Below, piece by piece: positions 1 through 9,514 of a stretch of 62,018 nucleotides of DNA. Source of the stretch: an uncultured Anaerolineae bacterium. Lineage in GTDB: Bacteria; Chloroflexota; Anaerolineae; Anaerolineales; Villigracilaceae. The stretch is taken from assembly GCA_903846015.1 (NCBI GenBank), contig CAIMZS010000430.1:1-62018 (forward strand), written 5' to 3'. How positions within the stretch are numbered: the stretch's first letter is position 1; the number at the start of each line of letters is the position of its first letter. The notes under the pieces are model-generated. The model ran no database searches, was not told the origin of the DNA, and saw nothing but the letters and a program-made list of their open reading frames with translations. The translations under genes and the position numbers were made by a program.

Positions 1-15
1 CCGCCCTCATCCCGG

Positions 16-36
16 CCTTCTCCCCCGGGGAGAAGG
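16..36. repeat. 10-bp-arm palindrome at window start
   Basis: CCTTCTCCCC (16-25) and GGGGAGAAGG (27-36) are perfect inverted arms around a single base. This is an intergenic hairpin of the kind scattered through this genome. It lies directly before the first gene and its 3' arm may double as that gene's ribosome-binding site. Confidence 0.7.
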
Positions 37-52
37 AGAAACGTTCACCGCG

Positions 53-1006
53 TTGGCGGACCACCTAGCGCTGGATTGGCGATCCCAGTATTCTATTTCC
101 CCTGCTTTTGAAGATCGTCAAAAAAACTGGCTTCTGCTTATTGACGTACAAAACACATTTTGTATCCCTGGTTTTGAGTTATTTACAGGTGGGCGCAGCG
201 GTATTGGTGCAGTCGATGACAACCGTAGATTATGCGAATTTATTTATCGCAACCTGGCATCGCTAACCCGGATTTCCGCCACCCTCGATACGCATAAAAG
301 CATGCAAATATTTCACCCATTGTTTTTTGTCGACCAGGCCGGGAATCATCCAGCGCCGTTTACCGATATTTACCCTGTCAATATTTCGACTGGAATGTGG
401 CGATTTAATCCTGCCCTGGCTCCTCAGTTTGGCATCTCGGCTGAATATGGTCAGAAGATGGTGCTCCATTACGCCGAGACTCTCGCAAAAAAAGGAAAAT
501 TTGCTCTTACCATCTGGCCTTATCATGCCATGTTAGGTGGCATTGGCCACGCCCTGGTTTCTGCCATTGAGGAGGCGATTTTCTTTCATTCGGTCGTTCG
601 CCTTTCTCAGCCTGAATTTGAGATCAAGGGAGACAAACCTTTCAGCGAAAATTATTCTGTTATTGGTCCTGAGGTACTCAACGGACCTGAGGGTGAAAGT
701 CTGGGTTTGCGTAACCCGAAATTCATCGATCAACTAAAACAGGTGGATCGATTGATCATCGCTGGTCAGGCCAAGAGTCATTGCGTGGCATGGACGATCT
801 CCGATTTGCTTGATGACATCCGCGCAACAGATCCTGGGCTGGCGAACAAGGTATACCTGCTTTCAGACTGCACTTCTCCGGTGGTAGTCCCAGGCGTGGT
901 TGATCATACTGATGCGGCAGATAGTGCCTTCGCGAGTTTTGCTGAGGCAGGGATGCATATTGTAGAATCTAATTTGTCTCTGGAAGATTGGGTTGAAAAA
1001 AGCTAA
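53..1006 (+). CDS. isochorismatase-family cysteine hydrolase (nicotinamidase-like)
   Basis: A 317-aa isochorismatase-like hydrolase. The catalytic Asp lies in LLIDVQNTF (Asp31) and the nucleophile Cys244 in AGQAKSHCVAW; LDTH (79-82) matches the usual metal/active-site segment. The family hydrolyses amides such as nicotinamide in the cytoplasm. It is longer than the usual ~200 aa because of a central insertion. The next gene is a nicotinate phosphoribosyltransferase, which supports nicotinamide to nicotinate conversion in NAD salvage. The TTG start is uncertain: the frame stays open to the window edge, an AAGGAG lies at a long spacing, and no ATG occurs before residue 84. The exact substrate is inferred from the neighbour. 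Confidence 0.8.
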   Translation: MADHLALDWRSQYSISPAFEDRQKNWLLLIDVQNTFCIPGFELFTGGRSGIGAVDDNRRLCEFIYRNLASLTRISATLDTHKSMQIFHPLFFVDQAGNHPAPFTDIYPVNISTGMWRFNPALAPQFGISAEYGQKMVLHYAETLAKKGKFALTIWPYHAMLGGIGHALVSAIEEAIFFHSVVRLSQPEFEIKGDKPFSENYSVIGPEVLNGPEGESLGLRNPKFIDQLKQVDRLIIAGQAKSHCVAWTISDLLDDIRATDPGLANKVYLLSDCTSPVVVPGVVDHTDAADSAFASFAEAGMHIVESNLSLEDWVEKS

Positions 1007-1273
1007 ATGTGGCAAGTTCGCTGGTACTTTGGGTCCTGACCCTATACTTGCCCTTTACCTTCAATTTTCTTTTCGTGCCCTGGTCCTTGCTCCAAATCTG
1101 CATCACTGTCCAGTTAGCCCCCGGTTCCTGTACGAGGCACTGTGCGCGGGAATGTAATTGCAATAACCATGTTCATCCTTCTAGGTTGACCTCGGTTATT
1201 GTGAGGTTAATCCGGAAATCATTGTTAGTTTCCGGTTCATATAATCAGCGTCAATCTTTGGTCTGAGGTTAAA
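1007..1273. other. spacer with second-family repeat remnants
   Basis: No gene is visible. The stretch holds degenerate copies of the longer repeat (phrases like CTTGCTC-AAATCTGC, TGAGGTTAATCCGG and AATCAGCGTCAATC) that recur near 2.8, 6.85, 7.2, 12.6, 19.6, 21.3 and 52.6 kb. GAGG before the ATG at 1274 is the ribosome-binding site of the next gene. Confidence 0.6.
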
Positions 1274-2617
1274 ATGTCAATTTTTGATGGAAAACGCCTG
1301 ACGAACGATACTTTTAAACTTGATATCGAGCGTATGCGTAAAGGTTGGTACTCCGATAAGTATTTTGCCAATATCAACCACATGTTGGTCGCGCTCGCGG
1401 CTGATGGTTACACTTATGCAGGTCAACACCACAACTTGCCCACTCATATTTCGCCCGCCGATATTGCGGTCGGTGATCTCGAAGTTGAGATGCAGTGGTT
1501 CACACGCCGTGTAGGCACCAGCATTGTTGTTGGGGTGGACAAAGTTCTTGAGATGCTCAGGCACTGCACTGGCTATTATGACGGCGATAATTTTGTTGAA
1601 ACCGCCGGCAAACTGCAGGTATGGGCGGTTCAGGACGGGGCGGTTGTTTCATCAGATGGTGACCCTTTGCATGTGCAGCCGGTTATTCGCGTTCGTGGGC
1701 GCTATCGTGATTTTGCATTGCTAGAGACGCCCACGCTTGGTATTCTGACCCGTTCCAGCCGGATTGCCACCAATGTTTATGAGACTTTTGAGGCCGCACG
1801 CGGGAAGCCCGTTCTATTTTTCCCGGCTCGTTTTGACCTGCATGAAGTTCAGGCCGCCGATGGTTATGCTTATAACATCGCACTCCAGCGTTTTAATGCC
1901 AATCATGCCAGCGACCTGGGCGCATTTATCTCAACAGATGCACAAGGTGATTGGTGGGGTGGCGCTGGCGGCGGAACAGTGGCTCATGCCGCCATCGCGA
2001 GTTTTCTGGGCGATACTGCCGAAGCGATGATGGCCTTTTCGCGTGTATTACCAGTCAATATTCCCCGTATTGCTCTTGTGGATTTTAATAATGATTCTGT
2101 TCGGGATTCCCAACGTGTTCTCGATTCTATGTTTGCCGAATACCGCCGGTTGATAGAAGCAGGTGATGAAACTGAAGCCACCAAATACAAACTTTACGGT
2201 GTTCGCTTGGATACAAGTTCGAGCTTGCGTGACGAGTCAGTCACGCCACTGGGCGACCCGGCTCTTGATCTGGGAGTCAATCCTCGCCTGGTCTTTAATG
2301 TTCGTCAGGGTCTCGATTCCGCCTGGAAACTCTGGAAGCTCGATGATAAGTGGAAGGAACCTGCGCGCGAATTTTGCCAGAATGTAAAGATTGTTGTCTC
2401 GGGTGGCTTTGCCCCCGAGAAAATTCGCCGTTTTGAGAAGCTTGGTGTCCCGGTTGATATTTACGCTGTTGGCTCATACCTGTTCAATAACAACGGCGCT
2501 ACCGTTACCGATTTCACGGCTGATGTGGTGCGTGTTAAAGTCCATGGAGAATGGGTCGACATGGCAAAGGTTGGCCGTGCGTCGTTGGAAAACCCAAACC
2601 TGGAGCGGGTTTGGTAA
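1274..2617 (+). CDS. pncB: nicotinate phosphoribosyltransferase
   Basis: A 447-aa nicotinate phosphoribosyltransferase, which joins nicotinate and PRPP to give nicotinate mononucleotide in NAD salvage. The full length aligns by eye with the family: N-terminal substrate-contact region (FKLDIERMRKGWYSDKYF), central FFPARFDLHEVQAADG, YGVRLDTSSSLRDES, and the C-terminal SGGF and AVGSYL phosphate-binding segments. The start has GAGG five bases upstream. It follows the nicotinamidase-like gene in the same direction, 267 bp away across repeats, so co-transcription is plausible but not certain. Together the two genes would recycle nicotinamide. Confidence 0.9.
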   Translation: MSIFDGKRLTNDTFKLDIERMRKGWYSDKYFANINHMLVALAADGYTYAGQHHNLPTHISPADIAVGDLEVEMQWFTRRVGTSIVVGVDKVLEMLRHCTGYYDGDNFVETAGKLQVWAVQDGAVVSSDGDPLHVQPVIRVRGRYRDFALLETPTLGILTRSSRIATNVYETFEAARGKPVLFFPARFDLHEVQAADGYAYNIALQRFNANHASDLGAFISTDAQGDWWGGAGGGTVAHAAIASFLGDTAEAMMAFSRVLPVNIPRIALVDFNNDSVRDSQRVLDSMFAEYRRLIEAGDETEATKYKLYGVRLDTSSSLRDESVTPLGDPALDLGVNPRLVFNVRQGLDSAWKLWKLDDKWKEPAREFCQNVKIVVSGGFAPEKIRRFEKLGVPVDIYAVGSYLFNNNGATVTDFTADVVRVKVHGEWVDMAKVGRASLENPNLERVW

Positions 2618-2642
2618 TTCAATGAATTCTTTCGGCCTCCGC

Positions 2643-2738
2643 GATAGTGCCCGTTCCAGCAGGGCCGATAGTGCCCGTTCTAGCAGGGCCGATAGTGCCC
2701 GTTCTAGCAGGGCCGATAGTCTCGGTTTCCCGGGAATG
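2643..2738. repeat. tandem array of the 24-bp dispersed repeat (3 perfect-type units plus 1 degenerate)
   Basis: Units at 2643-2666, 2667-2690 and 2691-2714 begin GATAGTGCCCGTTC and end AGCAGGGCC, differing by one base. A degenerate fourth unit (2715-2738) keeps GATAGT and CGG-TTTCCCG. The same unit occurs singly at 22881 and 24958. Such an array points to slippage or rolling amplification of the unit. There are no spacers, so it is not a CRISPR. Confidence 0.95.
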
Positions 2739-2954
2739 CTCTTGCCCTAACCTGCGGCATCATCGCAGTAGGTGTTATTCTGCAGTCCAATCGTCCTTGA
2801 CCTTGCTCTAATCTGCGTAATCATCGAAATCAGCGTAAATCTGCGGTTCAGACACTTGTCCTTGCTCTAATCATGCGCATCCTTTGAGGTCGACTCCGGC
2901 TTTTGTGATGTTAATCCGGTTAATCATCGTCAATTTTAGTAGATGGGAGATCTG
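2739..2954. repeat. intergenic second-family repeats before pullulanase
   Basis: At least two copies of the longer repeat lie here (CTTGCTCTAATC at about 2809 and 2866; the latter continues through GCGCATCCTTTGAGGTCGAC and TGATGTTAATCCGG). I see no gene. The final part holds the GGGAG ribosome-binding site (2945-2949) of the pullulanase gene. Confidence 0.7.
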
Positions 2955-5900
2955 ATGATAAAACGCCCCGCGTACCTGTTAACTCTGGTTGGTTTTACTG
3001 CTTTGTTTGTCCTTCTCTCACTCTTTTTTGTACACCCAGCTTTCGCCGAAGATACCCCGGCACCAACGATTGTCGCTATTCCCGGTACGCATCAGGATGA
3101 ACTGGGTTGTACAGGTGACTGGCAGCCTGATTGCAAGAAGACTCTGTTGTCCTTTGATGCTGAAGACGATGTCTGGCAGGGTACCTTTGAGATCCAACCA
3201 GCCAATGATGGCGATAAAAAAGGGCCGCGCTACAAAGTTGCTTTGAATGGTAAATGGGATGAGAACTATGGGAAGAACGCTTCACGCGGAGGTGCAGATA
3301 TACCGTTGGTGGTTGAAAACCCCACCAAAGTCAAGTTTTATTATGATCATAAAACGCACTGGGTAGCGGATAGCTTTAATATTCCGATCATCGTTGCTAG
3401 CGGTGATTTTCAAACCCAATTGGGCTGCAAAAAAGGTGAAGACGCTGGTTGTTTGCGTTCCTGGTTGCAGGATGTGGATGGCGATGGTGTTTTTACCTTT
3501 GTCACTCGCGCTCTTAAGGCTGGTAATTATTCAGTAATTCTTGCGCAAAACGAAGCTGCTGCAAAAGTATTGACTGATAAACGCTCATTTACCGTCCAAA
3601 AAGACGGAGACGAAATCTATTTTGGATACGATACTGTGAAAAAAGAATTTACACTCAGCACCACTGGCGCCCCGAAGGGAAATCTCGCCAAGCTTAAGGC
3701 TCATTGGGTGAGCCGTGATACTATTTTGTGGAATGTCCCTGGTTCGCCAAAGTATAGCTACTCTCTGGTTTATTCGCCCGAAGCTGTGCTTGAATTAAGC
3801 GCTGAGGGCATTACCGGAGGCACAGAACTTGGGCTTCGCTATGTGCCGGGTGGCCCCGATGCTGCTATTAAGGCCCGCTTTCCGGCCCTGGCTTCTTTTA
3901 CAACGCTCCAACTCTCTCAAAAAGATCTGGACAAGGTTCCAGCTGCCTTAAAAGGACAGATTGTTGTAGTTATTAAAGATGCGTCTGGCAAAGTTGTGGA
4001 TGTAACCGGTGTGCAAATTCCAGGCGTGCTTGATGATCTGTATACCTATTCTGGTGCATTAGGCGTTACCTTTGCGGATTCGAAAGCTACCCTGCGATTG
4101 TGGGCTCCCACCGCTCGGGCTGTTACGCTCGAGCTTTTTGCAGATGCAAACACACCAGTAGTACAGAAACTGCCCATGCAGGAGGATGCTGCTACCGGTG
4201 TATGGAGCTTGTCTGAGATTTTTGATTCGAAAGATCCGAAGGGTTGGGTCGGAAAGTTCTACCTTTTTGAGGTTGAAGTTTATGTTCCTTCTACTGGGAA
4301 GATTGAAAAAAATTTGGTGACTGATCCGTATTCGGTCAGTCTCTCCACCAACAGCCTGCGCAGCCAGATCGTGGATTTGACCAGCTCTGCACTCAAGCCA
4401 CAAGGCTGGGATTCGCTTGATAAACCTGCGCTGGCGGCTCCAGAGGATATTGTCATTTACGAATTGCATGTGCGCGATTTTAGTATTTCAGATCAAACCG
4501 TGCCCGAAAATTTGCGCGGCACTTATGCGGCCTTCTCTGTCCAATCTTCAAATGGCGTGAAACATCTCAAGTCGCTGGCAACTGCCGGATTGACGCACAT
4601 TCATTTGCTGCCTGTTTTCGATATTGCCAGTGTCAATGAGGATAAGACGACCTGGAAAACAGTGGATAATGCCAAACTGGCTATGCTGCCACCCAATTCT
4701 GATGGTCAATCTCTGGCAGTCAGTGCCATTAATGCCTCAGACGGTTTCAACTGGGGCTACGACCCCTATCATTTCACTACACCTGAAGGCAGCTATGCTA
4801 CCGATCCTGAAGGTACCCCGCGTATCGTTGAATTTCGAAAGATGGTTCAGGCCCTTAATCAGAGTGGGCTGCGTGTGGTGATGGATGTTGTCTACAATCA
4901 CACCAATGCCAGCGGACAGGATGAGAAATCGGTTCTTGATAAAGTGGTGCCCGGTTACTATCATCGTTTGAATGCTGAGGGAGTGGTGGAAAGCAGCACT
5001 TGCTGTTCGAATACAGCCAGCGAACATAACATGATGCGCAAGCTAATGATCGATTCGATGGTGATCTGGGCTCGGGATTATAAAGTGGATGGTTTCCGTT
5101 TTGACCTGATGGGACACCATATGTTGGCAGATATGCAAGCTGTACGCGCAGCCCTCGATGGCCTGACCCTTGAAAAAGATGGTGTTGACGGCAAAGCTAT
5201 TTATCTATATGGCGAAGGCTGGAATTTTGGTGAGGTTGCCAATAATGCCCGTGGCATTAACGCCGTCCAGCAAAATATTGGTGGGACTGGTATTGGTGTG
5301 TTTAATGATCGCCTGCGCGATGCAGTGCGCGGCGGCGGCCCGTTTGGTGATATCCGCGAACAGGGCTTTGTCACCGGGCTTTATTTTCAGCCAAATGTTG
5401 TTGAAAAGCGCGATGCGTCTCAACAAAAATCGAAGCTGTTGGATACAACCGACTGGATTCGCGCTACGCTTGCTGGAAACTTGCAAAATTATCAGCTTGA
5501 GCGCGCCAATGGTGATAAGGTCCTTGCTCGACTGGTGTTGTACAACGGTTCCGCTGCAGCTTATACCCTTGATCCGCAGGAGAATATTGTTTATGTCTCT
5601 GCGCATGACAATGAAACCTTATGGGACATTCTGCAGATCAAGACTGCTGATTCAGTCAGTCTCTCTGACAGGGTGCGTATGAATAATCTGGCTCTCAGCC
5701 TGGTGGCATTCAGCCAGGGGGTGCCTTTCTTTCATGCGGGTGATGATTTACTGCGTTCCAAATCATTGGACCGCAACTCGTATAATTCTGGTGACTGGTT
5801 TAATAGAATCGATTGGACTTATAACAGTAATAATTGGGGTGTTGGTCTGCCATCTGAGGGTAGTGATAAGTGGGATTTGTTCCGCCCGCTGCTCGCCAAT

Positions 5901-6554
5901 CCGCAATTAAAACCTGGAAAGGGCGAAATTACCTTTGCGTCAGATGTGTTCCAGGAATTTCTCAGGGTGCGCAAGAGCTCACCGCTTTTTCGGTTGCAAA
6001 CCGCTGATGCTATTCAAAAATCTGTCTCATTCCTGAATACCGGCCCCAACCAAATCCCAGGCCTGATCGTGATGCAGTTGAATGATGCTTTGAATATTGA
6101 CCCTGTCTACAATGACATAGTGGTTTTGTTTAATGCCAGTCCAGATTCTACCTCCTTCTCTGACCCATCTTTTTCCGGTCTTAGGTTTGAACTTCACCCT
6201 GTCCAGGCAGCCTCGACGGATGAAATCGTTCAGCTAGCAGATTTTGATCAATCCAAAGGCGCTTTTACAGTGCCTGGGCGTACCGCGGCTGTCTTTGTTC
6301 TGAGAGGTGCACCCGCACCTGTACCAAGCGCAACCACAGCGCTGATCGATACCATAGTTGCGACCGGGCTGCCCTCATCGACAGTCACGCCCCAGGTCAC
6401 TGTTGTTCCAGTTACCCCCACCCCCGTAACAACAACGTCAACTCAAAACGCAAATTCTGGTTTGACGTTCATGGGGTTGTTTGCGGCTATCGCCGCCCTG
6501 GTTGGCGTAGCTGGATTTTTCTTGAGAAGACGGACATCTAAATTTGTAGATTGA
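2955..6554 (+). CDS. pulA: type I pullulanase, secreted and membrane-anchored (GH13)
   Basis: A roughly 1199-aa extracellular debranching enzyme that cleaves alpha-1,6 bonds of pullulan, starch or glycogen. The order is a signal peptide ending near AFAED, two ~100-aa beta modules of the pullulanase X25 type (both with the Q-LGC start and paired Cys), pullulanase N domains, an E-set/CBM48 domain (TLRLWAPTA), then the GH13 barrel. Catalytic residues are visible: nucleophile in GFRFD (about Asp717), acid Glu in YGEGWNFGE (about Glu754), and the third Asp in SAHDNET (about Asp885). A Pro/Thr linker and a hydrophobic helix followed by RRR anchor the C terminus; there is no LPXTG. I chose the ATG at 2955 over 2943 because GGGAG sits five bases before it. 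A glycogen phosphorylase at 56.5-58.6 kb would handle imported glucans. Confidence 0.93.
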   Translation: MIKRPAYLLTLVGFTALFVLLSLFFVHPAFAEDTPAPTIVAIPGTHQDELGCTGDWQPDCKKTLLSFDAEDDVWQGTFEIQPANDGDKKGPRYKVALNGKWDENYGKNASRGGADIPLVVENPTKVKFYYDHKTHWVADSFNIPIIVASGDFQTQLGCKKGEDAGCLRSWLQDVDGDGVFTFVTRALKAGNYSVILAQNEAAAKVLTDKRSFTVQKDGDEIYFGYDTVKKEFTLSTTGAPKGNLAKLKAHWVSRDTILWNVPGSPKYSYSLVYSPEAVLELSAEGITGGTELGLRYVPGGPDAAIKARFPALASFTTLQLSQKDLDKVPAALKGQIVVVIKDASGKVVDVTGVQIPGVLDDLYTYSGALGVTFADSKATLRLWAPTARAVTLELFADANTPVVQKLPMQEDAATGVWSLSEIFDSKDPKGWVGKFYLFEVEVYVPSTGKIEKNLVTDPYSVSLSTNSLRSQIVDLTSSALKPQGWDSLDKPALAAPEDIVIYELHVRDFSISDQTVPENLRGTYAAFSVQSSNGVKHLKSLATAGLTHIHLLPVFDIASVNEDKTTWKTVDNAKLAMLPPNSDGQSLAVSAINASDGFNWGYDPYHFTTPEGSYATDPEGTPRIVEFRKMVQALNQSGLRVVMDVVYNHTNASGQDEKSVLDKVVPGYYHRLNAEGVVESSTCCSNTASEHNMMRKLMIDSMVIWARDYKVDGFRFDLMGHHMLADMQAVRAALDGLTLEKDGVDGKAIYLYGEGWNFGEVANNARGINAVQQNIGGTGIGVFNDRLRDAVRGGGPFGDIREQGFVTGLYFQPNVVEKRDASQQKSKLLDTTDWIRATLAGNLQNYQLERANGDKVLARLVLYNGSAAAYTLDPQENIVYVSAHDNETLWDILQIKTADSVSLSDRVRMNNLALSLVAFSQGVPFFHAGDDLLRSKSLDRNSYNSGDWFNRIDWTYNSNNWGVGLPSEGSDKWDLFRPLLANPQLKPGKGEITFASDVFQEFLRVRKSSPLFRLQTADAIQKSVSFLNTGPNQIPGLIVMQLNDALNIDPVYNDIVVLFNASPDSTSFSDPSFSGLRFELHPVQAASTDEIVQLADFDQSKGAFTVPGRTAAVFVLRGAPAPVPSATTALIDTIVATGLPSSTVTPQVTVVPVTPTPVTTTSTQNANSGLTFMGLFAAIAALVGVAGFFLRRRTSKFVD

Positions 6555-6561
6555 AGTATTT

Positions 6562-6837
6562 TTATTTTTTACGCTTTTCCAACTCAATTTCCACGGTCTG
6601 TGGGCTGATGCCCCTGGCGGCCATCAATACAAGCACGTGATAGGTCAGGTCGGCGATTTCCTCCACCAACCTGGCGTCGTCCTGCGCAAGTGCTGCCACC
6701 ACCACTTCGGTGGCTTCCTCTCCCACCTTCTGAGCTATGCGCGGCATCCCTTTTGCAAAAAGGGATGCCGTGTAAGATGTTTCGGAAGGATTACTCTGGC
6801 GATTTTGAATGGTTGCGTAAAGTTCGTTGATTTTCAT
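6562..6837 (-). CDS. hisE: phosphoribosyl-ATP pyrophosphatase
   Basis: A 91-aa HisE, full length for the family. It hydrolyses PR-ATP to PR-AMP, the second step of histidine synthesis. The MazG-like signature is present: KVGEEATEVVVAAL and the acidic EEIADLTYH helix that holds the metal. It is the last gene of the minus-strand his operon, 34 bp after hisI, with AAGGA before its ATG. It converges on the pullulanase gene, whose stop is 7 bp away; no clear terminator hairpin separates them. Confidence 0.95.
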   Translation of the reverse strand: MKINELYATIQNRQSNPSETSYTASLFAKGMPRIAQKVGEEATEVVVAALAQDDARLVEEIADLTYHVLVLMAARGISPQTVEIELEKRKK

Positions 6838-6871
6838 GTTTTCCTTTTGCTAATCAGTGTCAATCTGCGGT

Positions 6872-7189
6872 TCAGGTAACTTCCAACTTTCGATAAAAGC
6901 ATGAATTTTCCCCGGTGTGGCAGGCAGGCCCGGCTGGCCTGACCTTCACCAGGAGCGTATCACCATCACAGTCATACCGGATTTCGGTCACCGTTTGTAT
7001 ATTACCGGATGTGCCGCCTTTATGCCAGAGCTCTTGCCGTGAGCGGCTCCAGAACCAGGTCTCGCCACTCTCAAGTGTTTTTTGCAGCGATTGGGAGTTC
7101 ATCCAGGCAACCATTAAGATTTCATTGCTGGCTTCATCCTGCACAACTGTGGTGATCAAGCCATTCGTGTCAAACTTTAAGTTTTCCAT
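6872..7189 (-). CDS. hisI: phosphoribosyl-AMP cyclohydrolase
   Basis: A 105-aa HisI that opens the adenine ring of PR-AMP (third histidine step). The Zn/Mg site motifs are visible: YDCDGD (metal Asp and Cys) and [10 protein letters not shown] with paired Cys. In many bacteria hisI and hisE are fused; here they are separate, adjacent genes. GAGGAAAGC precedes the ATG. A 123-bp gap with second-family repeat sequence and a partial short repeat (about 7273-7290) separates it from hisF. Confidence 0.95.
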   Translation of the reverse strand: MENLKFDTNGLITTVVQDEASNEILMVAWMNSQSLQKTLESGETWFWSRSRQELWHKGGTSGNIQTVTEIRYDCDGDTLLVKVRPAGPACHTGENSCFYRKLEVT

Positions 7190-7312
7190 GCTTTCCTCTG
7201 TTTTCCTTCGCCTAGTGGCCGTGCCTGAACCGCAGATTTTTGCTGATTAAGATGATGGCGCAGATTAGAGAATGAACCGGGACTTTCGCAAAGTTATTGG
7301 TGAGATGCTCCA

Positions 7313-8089
7313 CTAGGCCATACGGATTTTGATGCCTCTTCCCTGTAGATAGGCTTTAATCTGTGCCACGCTATATTCTGCATAATGTAACATCGATGCG
7401 ACTAACGCGGCGTCGGCCTTGCCTTCGGTAAGCACATCAAAGATATGCTCAGGTGTTCCGCCTCCACCAGACGCGATCACCGGAATGCTTACAGCTTCGG
7501 CGATCAAACGCGTCAACTGTAATTCGTAGCCCTGTTTTGTACCATCTGCATCGATGGAATTTATGACCAATTCTCCGGCGCCCAGTTCTTCGCCACGTTT
7601 GGCCCATTGCACGGCATCCAGCCCCATCGCGCTACGTCCGCCGTTGATCACAATCTCATAACCTGATGGGATTTCTATCGTGGGCGTCACGCGCAGCACA
7701 TCCATCGAGAGAACAACTGCTTGCGCCCCGAATGCATAAGACGCATCCGCGATTAACTGTGGGTTTTTAACAGCTGCTGAGTTTACGTTGATTTTTTCGG
7801 CACCTGCCAGCAATACAAGCGCACAGTCATCCACTGTGCGCAATCCGCCGCCCACCGAAAATGGAATAAATACCTGCTCGGCAACCCGTCTGACCACATC
7901 GATCATGATGCCACGCTGGTCGCTGGATGCGGTAATGTCGTAAAATACCAGTTCATCCAACCCATCCCGGTAATATTTTTGGGCTTGGGCAACCGGGTCG
8001 CCGATATCGCGGGTATCTACAAACTTGACGCTTTTGGCCAGTTTGCCATTGCGCACATCCAGGCACGAAATAATTCTCTTCGATAACAT
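7313..8089 (-). CDS. hisF: imidazole glycerol phosphate synthase, cyclase subunit
   Basis: A 258-aa HisF, a TIM barrel that with HisH turns PRFAR plus ammonia into IGP and AICAR. Both catalytic Asp are visible: CLDVRNG near the N terminus and SMDVLR mid-protein. Phosphate loops [21 protein letters not shown] and IASGGGG are intact. The start is the ATG at 8089, preceded by GGAAGG at six bases; an upstream in-frame extension lacks homology. It lies 32 bp after hisH, its partner subunit. Confidence 0.96.
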   Translation of the reverse strand: MLSKRIISCLDVRNGKLAKSVKFVDTRDIGDPVAQAQKYYRDGLDELVFYDITASSDQRGIMIDVVRRVAEQVFIPFSVGGGLRTVDDCALVLLAGAEKINVNSAAVKNPQLIADASYAFGAQAVVLSMDVLRVTPTIEIPSGYEIVINGGRSAMGLDAVQWAKRGEELGAGELVINSIDADGTKQGYELQLTRLIAEAVSIPVIASGGGGTPEHIFDVLTEGKADAALVASMLHYAEYSVAQIKAYLQGRGIKIRMA

Positions 8090-8121
8090 CGATAACCTTC
8101 CTTCCAAAGCAATACAGGGAA

Positions 8122-8733
8122 TTAAATCTTCCAATTGGCAAAGTTCTGCAAAACCTGCAGCCCAACCGGTCCGCTTTTTTCTGTATGGAACTGTACAGCG
8201 AACAAGTTATCCAATCCGATTGCCGCCGCGAAGCTGCCGCCGTAGTCGCAGTTGGCATAGATATGCGCTGGGTCATTGGGTAGAGGGTAGTAGGAGTGTA
8301 CGAAATAGAATTCATCGCCTGCTCTTAAGTGACCCAGGATGGGGTGCGATTGCGTTATGTCGACTGCATTCCAGCCCATGTGTGGTATTTTAAGGGTATG
8401 ATCATCTAGTTGGAAGCGCAGGCATACGCCGGGCAGCAGATTCAGCCCGTTGGTATCGCCTTCCTGAGAGTGAGTCAAAATGATCTGGCATCCGATGCAA
8501 ATGCCCAGGATCGGTGTTCCCGCTTGAAACGCTTCTTTTAGTGCGCTATCCAGCCCGCGCTCTTGTAGTACTTTCATGGCAGCCCCAGCATGTCCCACCC
8601 CCGGGAAAATCAAGCGTTCTGCTCGGCGGATAATATCGGCATCTGCGCTAACCTGGCTTTCGATGCCCTGATGATCCAGCGCTCGCCTTACCGATGTAAG
8701 GTTTCCAGCTTTGTAATCTACAATCGTAATCAT
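8122..8733 (-). CDS. hisH: imidazole glycerol phosphate synthase, glutaminase subunit
   Basis: A 203-aa class I glutamine amidotransferase that delivers ammonia to HisF. The nucleophile is Cys79 in LGICIGCQ. The His183/Glu185 pair sits in QFHTEKSG; most homologues read HPEKS, so Pro is replaced by Thr beside the catalytic His. The oxyanion PGVGH segment is at 44-48. It is placed between hisA and hisF as in many compact his operons. Confidence 0.95.
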   Translation of the reverse strand: MITIVDYKAGNLTSVRRALDHQGIESQVSADADIIRRAERLIFPGVGHAGAAMKVLQERGLDSALKEAFQAGTPILGICIGCQIILTHSQEGDTNGLNLLPGVCLRFQLDDHTLKIPHMGWNAVDITQSHPILGHLRAGDEFYFVHSYYPLPNDPAHIYANCDYGGSFAAAIGLDNLFAVQFHTEKSGPVGLQVLQNFANWKI

Positions 8734-8746
8734 AAGGTGATTCCTG

Positions 8747-9514
8747 TTACTTCAAACCAACAGCCACTTTTAAAACATCCTGAATCTGAATGCTTCCATC
8801 GTACAGCGCCCGTCCGATGATGATCCCCGCCAGACCAGCTTCACATACCAGCTGCACATCCTTCAGGCTTGAGACTCCTCCCGAGGCAACTACTTTCAAT
8901 CCGCTGGCAGCCTGTAATTCCATTGCACTGTTGACATTTACGCCGCTGCCTATGCCGTCACGGGATACATCGGTCAGCACGCACCATTCAATGCCCTGCT
9001 CAAAAAAACGTTTGCCTACGTCCAGCATCTTCAGAGCGGTGATTTCTTGCCAGCCTCTGACAGTTACCATTCCTTCGCGCGCGCCAATATCTCCGGCGAT
9101 TTTCCCTGGCCCGTATTGGGCGATGGCCCAATCCACCAATGCTGGATTCAGGATTGCGGCTGTGCCCAAAAAAATGCGCTCCACGCCCAGTTCGATTGGT
9201 GTGCGAATACCCTGCTCATCGCGAATTCCTCCACCAAATTCCACTTTCAACCCTGTTGCGATGATGGTTTGAAGCGCGGTCAGGTTGGCGCTGGCATCTT
9301 CATCAAAGGCGCCGCTCAAATTAATAACGTGAAGCCATTCGGCCCCTTCGGCCTTCCAACGTTCTGCCCAGGCGCGCGGATCGTCGCCGTAAGTGGTCTG
9401 CCGGGTTGGGTCACCCTGTGCCAGCCGCACGACCTTGCCGGCGCGTAGATCGATGGCGGGAAAAATGGTAAAAGCTGTTTCGGGATTGGGAGGGGAAAAC
9501 TGGTTTGATTTCAT
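8747..9514 (-). CDS. hisA: ProFAR isomerase
   Basis: A 255-aa HisA TIM barrel that isomerises ProFAR to PRFAR. Catalytic Asp residues are in PAIDLRAGKVVRL and LTDVSRDG; phosphate loops FGGGIR and VASGGVSS are present. It has about 15 extra N-terminal residues before the usual start of the family. Its ATG directly abuts the hisB stop (TAG-ATG), so translation is probably coupled. Thirteen bases separate it from hisH. Confidence 0.95.
   Translation of the reverse strand: MKSNQFSPPNPETAFTIFPAIDLRAGKVVRLAQGDPTRQTTYGDDPRAWAERWKAEGAEWLHVINLSGAFDEDASANLTALQTIIATGLKVEFGGGIRDEQGIRTPIELGVERIFLGTAAILNPALVDWAIAQYGPGKIAGDIGAREGMVTVRGWQEITALKMLDVGKRFFEQGIEWCVLTDVSRDGIGSGVNVNSAMELQAASGLKVVASGGVSSLKDVQLVCEAGLAGIIIGRALYDGSIQIQDVLKVAVGLK

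Noticed and set aside
1009..1266. 85-codon frame between the two NAD salvage genes
   Set aside because: It runs through repeat sequence; the hydrophobic start is a by-product of T-rich repeat DNA and has no family resemblance.
2643..2738. Short CRISPR-like array
   Set aside because: Units are contiguous without spacers and match dispersed single repeats; no cas genes are near.
2391..2750. 119-codon plus-strand frame through the tandem repeat
   Set aside because: It lies mostly inside the nicotinate phosphoribosyltransferase gene in another frame; its repetitive tail only reflects the 24-bp repeat.
8025..8393. Plus-strand frames within the his operon
   Set aside because: They are antisense shadows of hisF and hisH, whose conserved motifs are unmistakable.
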